A DNA stretch of 64,000 nt from Chamaecyparis obtusa (taxonomy: Eukaryota > Streptophyta > Pinopsida > Cupressales > Cupressaceae). The position numbers were made by a program, and so were the translations under genes. The stretch covers positions 1,116,001-1,180,000 of the forward strand of contig BSBK01002798.1 in the NCBI GenBank assembly GCA_027943335.1, read 5' to 3'. The notes below the pieces were generated by a model. That model was given only the letters and a program-made list of their open reading frames with translations, searched no databases and had not been told where the DNA came from. How positions within the stretch are numbered: the stretch's first letter is position 1; the number at the start of each line of letters is the position of its first letter. Positions 56,933 to 64,000 of the stretch are shown piece by piece.

Positions 56933-57952
56933 TGTTGGCTAAAAATTTTGTAAGCCACTAAGACTACACCTTACAAAATTATGTCTTCAGACAACGGTAT
57001 AGTGAGATAAATCTCTCCTCTCAGCAATAGGGGAGGCTCCCTTCTTACCGTAGGTGGCTTCAACAGGAACTTAACTGAAATTATAAAAGGGGTAGTTCTC
57101 TCAATTCCTCTTTTTTCAAGAATGATTCGCATATAACTATTACTTCCAAATTCAACAAAAAGTACCTTATTGCTACGATAATACTGGTGACTTAGTAATT
57201 GACATAAGAACAATGCCTAAGGCAGCAGTTACTAATATATTTGGTGAATCAATAACAAGGGCCCAAAGTCTCTTGCGATTGATTCTATTTCAAAGTAATA
57301 AGAACTAATAGTGAGGCTCAAAGTCTCTCACTATTAATCCTGAAAATAAAAGAAAATACTTGAAATTAAAGCTCAAAGTCTTCAACTCCAAATATTTGCA
57401 GCCACTACTATTATAGCAATCCCCCTTCTGTAGCTCAAAGTCTCTCAGAAAATGAATTGAAGCCTCCAATGATGCACACAAGCTTAGCTTTAGAAATGAA
57501 CTTGAGAAAGATCAAATAATGCAACATAAGAAAAAATCATTTAATCTCAAGATTTACAACACAAAGTTTGAGGAATCTTGCTTCCTTTATTCACTTTCAA
57601 AAACTCATACAATGAAACTCAAAGTTTTCATCAATTAAGTTCTCAATAGTCTCTGCTTGTTTCAACAAAAGATAAAACTATTTACAAAGAGCTCTCTTCT
57701 TTAAATAGGAAAACAAAAGAGAGAATAGTGGAGAGAAAAAGGGAAACCCTCAACCACTTTGACTTATTCAAACAACTAACTATTTTGACTTATTCAATGT
57801 TACAAGCCTTAATGTACTTGTAACTTGATTACATGACTTCTGAATACAGAAATATGTTTTCCTGTATTTACAAACATTTCATGAACTACATGCAATCTAC
57901 CAATCTACCTATAAAACATAGAAAAAGTGTCCTGGACACTTAGAATATTACA

Positions 57953-60900
57953 TCAAAGAGTATTTACATAAGCCTCAAACTTTCGTAAAGCCTCATGTAT
58001 AACAGACGAATCTGGGGCTCCTATGTGATGAGCAACTGCAATTGCCTTTCGCAAAATGTGAGATTTCGTGTATCCAGTTGCTTGTCTCTGTAACTGATTC
58101 AAGGATAATTTGCACTCCATGAACCAATCCAAAGTAGCAGGACTAAAATCATCAGCATCTGAGTGGAAGTGCACCATCTCTGAGAACTTCGTCAATATGA
58201 TCTCCCCCTTAATCTGCTCACCATCCTTGGAAGAAACATCACAGGACAACTTCTCAAATTCTCTCACCATGTGATACTCTTGCTCCTCCCATGATCTCAA
58301 AACATCTTGCAAGTCTGTGGTCAACTTACTCAATACTCTCTCTTTATTAACCATTAAATCGAGAGATTCGAAATACGAATCATCAGAAGAGATAACTTCT
58401 AGCTGACACAATTTCTTAAGATCAAAGCCCTGTAAAGTCTTCCACTCAGAATCTGCAACTGCTGCTGGAAAGATGAAATAAGCTCCCTTATTTCATTGGC
58501 AGTGATGTGTATATGCCTTAGGACTTCTAATGAATCCTTAATCACTTGTACACCTTGCGTCTCAATCTGTGCAGACCATTCATCAATTGCCTTGGCCTTC
58601 TTATGGCGCCTGTCACAGTCTTCGGGATGTGAGACTGAAATCGGGGCTGCATTTTGTGAGTTATTCATCATGCTAATGATCTCGAGCAAGCGCGCATTTT
58701 ATTCTTTTAATTTATTCTTCTTCTCCCAAAGCTGATCATTTCTTTGAGAGAGCTGCAAGACAGCATCTTGAGCATCCTGTTGGCAACTCAACCGTGTCTG
58801 TTTCCCCAATCCCACTCTTGTGATCCTGAAATCAGAAGGCTGCACACTGTCTGTAATTTCATCAACCAAAGGTTCAGCAGTCTCAGCATATTTGGAATTG
58901 TCCTCCACCACAATTCTTGAGACTGTCTTTGCCTTCTTGTTCTTGGGAGCTTTTGGCTTAGAAGCATGCTTGAAATCAAAGCCCTCCAAAGGAATCTTTT
59001 CCTTCTTTCTTTTTTGTGTTATGACAGTGATCCAAGGAGGTAAAGAGAAAGAAGAGGAAGTTACTTCTGTAGATGCAACGGCCAGAGTGGTAATTGGGTC
59101 TGTTTGTGCAACTGTGGCAACAAGAGGAGGAGCCTCTGTTACGATTGCCATAGGGGTAGGACTACCATGCGTAACCTCAGATATGAACTGCTCTACCTGC
59201 ACTAGAGTGGTGTCCAACACTGTCACAGAGGAAGTAACCATTGAAGGAATGATCATAGAGTATGCATCAAACACACTCTCAAAGCTGTGATAGGACTCCT
59301 CCTGTATGACAATAGGTGCAGCTGATGAGATTGGTAATGCAGATGTCACCAAGAGTGAATCTATAGGAGGCGCCTGCCCTGTAGTAAATTCATCCGCAGC
59401 TGTACCCGAGGGTGAATCAGGAGACTCATCTAATGCTGGTGCTGAATTATCCACAGGAGGAGGTACGTCTGGGGAAGATACCTTAGGTGAATCGGGCATC
59501 TCATCATCACTGGATTCAACTTGAATCCTCTCAGACTCTGTGCTCTTAATCTCAAGGACTCTCCCGGTGTCTTTACCTCCCTTAATAGTGAGCTTTGGAA
59601 GAGTGGGTACAACAGGAACAACAGGATCAACTGCAGAAGAAGAGGCACCATCTTTGGTCCTCCCCTTAATTTCTGATCGCTTACCAACCGGACCACCATG
59701 ATCAAAATCCTTGTCGGCTCTTACCTGAATGCCTTTTAGCCCTCTCCGCTTCAACCAAATATTAGTATTTGCAAGTATTGACTGAAAGCGATCCCAGATA
59801 GAAACATTCTCCTTACCAGACCAAGAAGGAGATGAGATGGGCAAGTCCTCAACATGATTGTGGGTATAATCACGATCAAGGATGTTATCATCATCCTCAA
59901 CCCCTGGAGGAATATCAGCAAGATTAAAATCAATAATCTGCTTAATGGATAAGCACTACTAATCCATTCTCCGTATGTCTGTCTCAGTACGAAGATCTAT
60001 CCAGATATCCTCCAACCTGTAAACATGCACAAATTGTCTCCTCATTTTGTCATTGAGCCCTCGCCAGTCAAAGTGACTTCTAGCCATGAACTTCTTCAAG
60101 GTAATCCTTTGAAGCTCATACTCCATATTCTTAGCTTTAGGGACTATATCAATTGAGTATCCGCCAATCTTCAATGGATTTCGAGAGGAAATCCCCACAC
60201 CGGGTCTATGCAATGCATTCTGATGCATCTGAACGGACATAAGTTGCCTGGCTAGCTCCATGAGTATAATTTTATCCGTAGGATACCTTGGTAATGTATG
60301 TGGCTCACCTTTGAAATAGCCCACCCGTATGTATGTGAAGCTAGGAAACTGAAGGAACAGACAACCGTATTCATTAACTTTGACCCATGCCTCATCTGCC
60401 ACCTGCAGGTTTGGAAGACTTTTGGCAAACATGCACATGAAATGCCCATAAAAGGCATCCTGTACCCTGCGGTAATGTGAACGGCTAGCCTTCAAGACAA
60501 GCTGAGGATAATACTCCCATACTGGAACTAATGACCTATCTCCCTTAGTAGATAGTCCGGAAAAAGATCCAAGAGATGCAGCAATATAGACCAAATAGGA
60601 ATTCATATAAAATGTGCAAGTATCAACAACTTGAGTAAGCTGTTCACACAACATGTCACTGATCATTTCCCCCCAGAAAATCTTCTTCTTTGACCGAACG
60701 ATGAGGGAAATATATTTGTACATCCAGGGCTCGAAGGTGTTTCAAGTCTTCAACCCTGCTAAGCGGCTGAACAAGGTAATAAGATCGCTGATTTCCTCCT
60801 TAAATTCAATGCGCCGGATCCCCTTAGGCCATCTTGCAATGCTTGGCCTCTTATGGAGCAGCCAGTTCTCATTTATGAATTTTGTGCATGAAGGAGTATC

Positions 60901-61332
60901 CTCATTCCCCCTATCAAGAGCCTTCTGCTTAGTGATGTTGATGGTGACAGGACTTATTGGTACTTTGAAGATTTTGTCCACCATTTCCGGATCTAGACTG
61001 ATGATGGTCTTACCGTCTTGATCCTTAATGGTTCCGGAAGTAGGATCAAAATTCCTTGCGCAAACAAACACGAACTCTGGTTCCAAGGCAGCCAATGGGA
61101 ATGTCGAGACAAGATGAATGCTACTCTGTTTGATTGAGAGCATATCTTCTGTTACTGCAGCATCTACTCTTTGAAGAAAATCTTCAAAGTTCATATGGGA
61201 AATATCTGTGTCTTTCACCTCATCACAATAGGAGATCATCTGCGAAGGTGGAATAGAGTTATGGTATGACTCATATTGATATTTCATCTTTTTCTTCTCT
61301 TTCTCTCTTGGAAGTGCAATCCCTTCAGACAT
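57953..61332 (-). pseudogene. Large unknown ORF (about 1,130 codons) of the TGTTGG element
   Basis: From ATG 61332 a single frame runs to about 58440, interrupted only by TGA at 60742-60744 (after LAGLKT), a double TAG near 59956-59961 (after IRRMD) and TAA at 58699-58701 (after KLKE). One frameshift near 58440 leads to the last block, ending at TAA about 57953. The N-terminal half contains CARNFDPTSGTIKDQDGKTI and LDPEMVDKIFKVP, then a globular region (FYGHFMCMFAKSLPNLQ, GYSIDIVPKAKNMEYELQRI). A long proline/serine/threonine-rich linker (59740-59000) follows, then charged helical segments, likely coiled coil (58690-57953). The FDP..I...DG...SL..E.V..VF.VP pattern recalls putative plant transposon-associated proteins, but no enzyme motif is seen. 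Confidence 0.6.
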
Positions 61333-61339
61333 AATAACT

Positions 61340-63240
61340 TTCTGTGACTGAGAAGCTCAATCTCCAAGACAAAATCTCTTAAAATCTTGAGCCAAATCAA
61401 AATGATTTATAGGCTGAATGATTGATCATTGATGTTGAAAACCCTTCTCCATTGAAGAAATTTGATGAGAGAATGGCTCAAAGCGGGCTGTTTATCCAAG
61501 AATGCATATGCTGGATATTTCAAACAGCATATGCATTCCTCTTTAAATTCGAAGTCTTTGCAATGCAATGCTAGAAACGCATTTTTCGGATGCAAAGACA
61601 CATGTAAGAAACCTCCAAAATTAACGCCTATATTCCAGCATTAAAAACGCTGAAAAGAAAAAGCATTACATATGCCAAAATACATATGCATCTTCTCTTC
61701 AAATTGACGCCAAAATATGGATGCTGAAAACGTTTAAAATGGAAGACCTTCGAACATGTAAATGCCTAGAAGAAAGGCGTATAGGGCTGAGATATAAAAA
61801 CGTTCTCCCTCAATGCACTTTGCATAGCATTTCGATATGTATAAGGGCAACAAAAATCAACGCCCTATCTTGCAATTAAAAATGTTGATTTTAATGTTCA
61901 TTACACATACATATAATCGATTTCAAAACAAATGCAATGGCATAAGAAATCGACGTCAATACATATGAATGTTTAAAAGAGAAAGGATAACATATGTTTT
62001 GGTTTATAAAATCGATGCCCTTTCTCATATATTAAGAACGTTGAATACAAAATGCATTACACATAACGTTAAGTTTAAAAATGTATGCATTCAACTCAAA
62101 AGTCAATGCCTTTATCTATTTGTTTAAAAACGTTAGAGATCAAGGCATTACACATATGTATTGGTTCCAAAAATCGACATCCTTTGCACATGTCTTTAAA
62201 ACGTTAGTTTTAATGTTGAGTGTATATGCAAAGACTTCGAAATTTAACATATAGGGAAATTTAAAAACGTCTTTTACTAGCCTTTACACATATTTAAAAC
62301 ATATGTAATGATTATTGAAAATCACGTAACAAGGGAAGAATATATATATTAAATGTATTAACATGTAAAAACACATGTAATACTTTTAAAATTTAACACC
62401 AAGGGAAGAGAATCAATAAAGAAATGAATACGTTCTTTTGAAAAACATAGACATATCCTTATAAATATGACTTTTATGGAGAAAAAGCCACCTGGGAAGT
62501 GAAAACATGTTATTAGATATGAAATTGCATCCAAAAACAACACTTGATTAAATATTAAATACGCTTTTTAGAAGTTCAACTGCACATGTAATGAAAACAC
62601 ATGCAGTCATCAATAAAAATAACGTATTTAATAGGAAAGACTTAAAAGTGAGATTCTTAAAGTGTTTAGCATATGGATGATATGCAGTGAAGAAGAAAAA
62701 CCACACTTTTAACACTTAAGCCTTTTCAATTTGAATTAATTAATACATAACTATAGTATTTTAAATAAAGTAACATGAAATTAGAAGATTAAAAGCTAAT
62801 TCCACAAAAACATTAAAAACTATAGTCAAATCAACTCGAAATGAGTTGAAATTTGAAAACGGACTTTAGAATCCATTTAACATATTAAAAATAATTCAAA
62901 CTTGTGCAATCGACTTCAAAAACCCCACTTTTATAAGGATTTTAAAGAATATGCAGTCAGCCGGAAAAACCCCACCTTTTACATCATAACTTGAGCTGTA
63001 GAACTATGTTTGATGTCTAAGTTAGCTCGAAATGAGCGTAATTAAAAGGGCTTTCAACTCGAGGGAAAAACAAGATCAAAAACAAATGGGAAGAATGAAA
63101 AGAACGCATGAAAGTGTGTTTATAAGAGCTTTTCAGGGATAACGAATCGCCTTTTACAACACACTTATCAAAACGTTCAAAACAAAGAGGATACTCCTAC
63201 GAATTGACAAGAAAATTTTGTGATCTCAAAATTGAGGACA
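61340..63240. repeat. Degenerate periodic repeats of the TGTTGG element
   Basis: Words AAAAACGTT, AAAATCGAC(G), ACACATATG and ACATGTAATG alternate at loose 60-100-bp spacing from about 61630 to 62640. The corresponding part of the copy at 7678-11347 shows AAAACGCAGG and CATGCATTTG words at similar spacing. The last 350 bp (ATATGCAGTCAG, CCCCACCTTTTAC, GCTCGAAATGAG) are conserved between the copies. Confidence 0.6.
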
Positions 63241-63248
63241 ACACATCT

Positions 63249-63461
63249 CAAGAGAAGAACACAGCAGATTGGAGTGCGACCTAGGGCTGGATTTCGGACC
63301 TTTTGTAGCAGCATCCATTCAAGGCAGATTCACATCAAATTTCAATCAAGTTGAAGAGTAAATTGGGTACCTTCTTTCCAGCTTATTCTATGATAAGTTG
63401 TTTCAATTTTAGGTCATCTATAGATTGTTAATTTCCTTGAATTAATCTGAAAATCTCAACA
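63249..63461 (+). repeat. 3' LTR of the gag-less Copia, right part
   Basis: Continues the 3' LTR from TCAAGAGAAGAACACAGC to AATCTCAACA, nearly identical to 52398-52611. Confidence 0.88.
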
Positions 63462-64000
63462 CCCTAACCAAACCCTGTAACCTGTCATGTAAACCCTCAA
63501 TGAACAACATCACCACATCTATTAGGCATCTCTAGAACCATGACAACAATGAGTTGAAACTCACTAATATAATTTTCAATGTGTCCAGTTTGTCACAACA
63601 ATGCTAAATCCATGTAGTACAACTCAACATCCTTACGGTCAAATCTAATAATCAACTACGCAGTGAACTCCCTATAAGAACGAATGAGTCCATGGTTTTG
63701 GATAACCAAACCATGATGCCACCAATCATAAGCCATGCCATCTAAATGTAATATAGCAAACTAAATAACCTTGTCCTCAAGCATCGACTTAAGTGAAAGG
63801 TAGATGTCAAGCTTGTGCACCCAGGCTCATGCACTAATCTTCCCAACACTGTCAAGGGAGATAAAGTGACCTTGCTAGTAGCTCACTTTAGGTCACCATT
63901 ATGTTGTTGTTTAGGCCGCCGATCACCACGATTCCTCATACTATCTCTACATTGTGCACAATACTGATATAGAGGAAAAGCATATCTACAATGTTCTGCA
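63462..64000 (-). pseudogene. Ty3 gag remnant of the outer element
   Basis: Minus-strand frame MLFIEGLHDRLQGLVRV at 63466-63520 is the Ty3 gag block FIxGLxxxLxGWV. Upstream minus-strand sequence to the window edge (QLDLPLS- and YMDGMAYDWWHHGLV-like pieces in mixed frames) fits further gag. It is followed, across the Copia insertion, by the protease DSGA region, with no room for a zinc knuckle. Confidence 0.6.

Larger units (their letters stand above)
56933..63243 (-). mobile_element. TGTTGG-family element, 6,311-bp copy with a large ORF
   Basis: Begins TGTTGGCTAAAAATTTTGTA and ends AAAATTGAGGACAACA. Perfect target duplication CATCT at 56928-56932 and 63244-63248, inside an LTR whose intact twin (52035-52611) shows the empty site. 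It shares both ends with the element at 7678-11347. It carries one long minus-strand frame (61332-57953) and a 1.9-kb region (61340-63240) of degenerate repeats. No primer-binding site, polypurine tract, reverse transcriptase, integrase or transposase was recognised. TG/CA ends are symmetric, so orientation is uncertain: either a giant solo LTR with an antisense gene, or a one-gene element on the minus strand. Confidence 0.75.
52035..63461 (+). mobile_element. Gag-less Copia element, 3' LTR split by a TGTTGG element
   Basis: 5' LTR 52035-52611 and 3' LTR 56572-56932 continued at 63249-63461, both TGTTAATATTTATAGCC...AATCTCAACA. Flanks CCCTG (52030-52034) and CCCTA (63462-63466), a duplication with one mismatch. 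Primer-binding site TGGTATCAGAGCC at 52612; polypurine tract AAGGGGGAG before 56572. The LTRs are nearly identical, so it is younger than the Ty3 element it interrupts. The internal region has protease, integrase, reverse transcriptase and RNase H but no gag. Confidence 0.9.

Noticed and set aside
58820..59524. Plus-strand open frames opposite the TGTTGG ORF
   Set aside because: Shadows of the proline/serine/threonine-rich part of the minus-strand frame; no independent motif.

Overview
The window looks like nuclear DNA of a seed plant with very large introns, most likely a gymnosperm (conifer-like). This is an inference. It rests on an AT-rich sequence, introns of about 26 kb and 10 kb filled with nested LTR retrotransposons, and a Penelope-like retroelement, a class that is rare in plants but known from conifers. 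There is no bacterial organisation, no rRNA and no CRISPR.

The only convincing host gene is on the minus strand: part of an SHPRH-type SNF2 helicase / E3 ubiquitin ligase gene. Eight exons (44462-44207, 34143-33906, 33814-33654, 33420-32821, 30016-29847, 3906-3690, 3521-3306, 211-95) have GT..AG borders and join in one uninterrupted frame of about 658 codons. They run from just before the DEAQ helicase motif to shortly upstream of where the RING finger and the C-terminal helicase lobe are expected, off the left edge. The 5' exons were not found to the right of 44462.

Intron 212-3305 holds a decayed Penelope-like reverse transcriptase. The 25.9-kb intron 3907-29846 holds an old LTR element (4110 to about 15058) carrying an intronless PDS5 cohesin-factor fragment. 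That element is interrupted by a 3.67-kb TGTTGG...CAACA element (7678-11347) and a solo LTR (11967-13394). It is followed by a UBN2-gag Copia element (15059-28931), itself interrupted by a hAT transposon in its 5' LTR (15648-19119), a Ty3 chromovirus in its gag (20975-26442) and a small hAT-like element (27878-28744). Intron 30017-32820 has a 0.9-kb tandem duplication with a short insertion bearing a hammerhead-ribozyme-like core. Intron 34144-44206 is a three-level nest: solo LTR, within it a second solo LTR, within that a complete Copia element. All three have matching 5-bp target duplications.

Right of the last exon lies another nest. A minus-strand Ty3 element (gag at 63462-64000, protease at 51852-52029, pol remnants at 48382-50431) is split by a solo LTR (50432-51846) and by a gag-less Copia element (52035-63461). 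The 3' LTR of that Copia is split again by a 6.3-kb member of the TGTTGG family (56933-63243), which carries a decayed reading frame of about 1,130 codons with no recognised reverse transcriptase or transposase. This family, with two copies, perfect 5-bp target duplications and an unexplained ORF, is the best candidate for something undescribed.

Element borders come from terminal TG/CA or inverted repeats plus target-site duplications read by eye. Similarities to protein families are recognised from motifs, not from a search.
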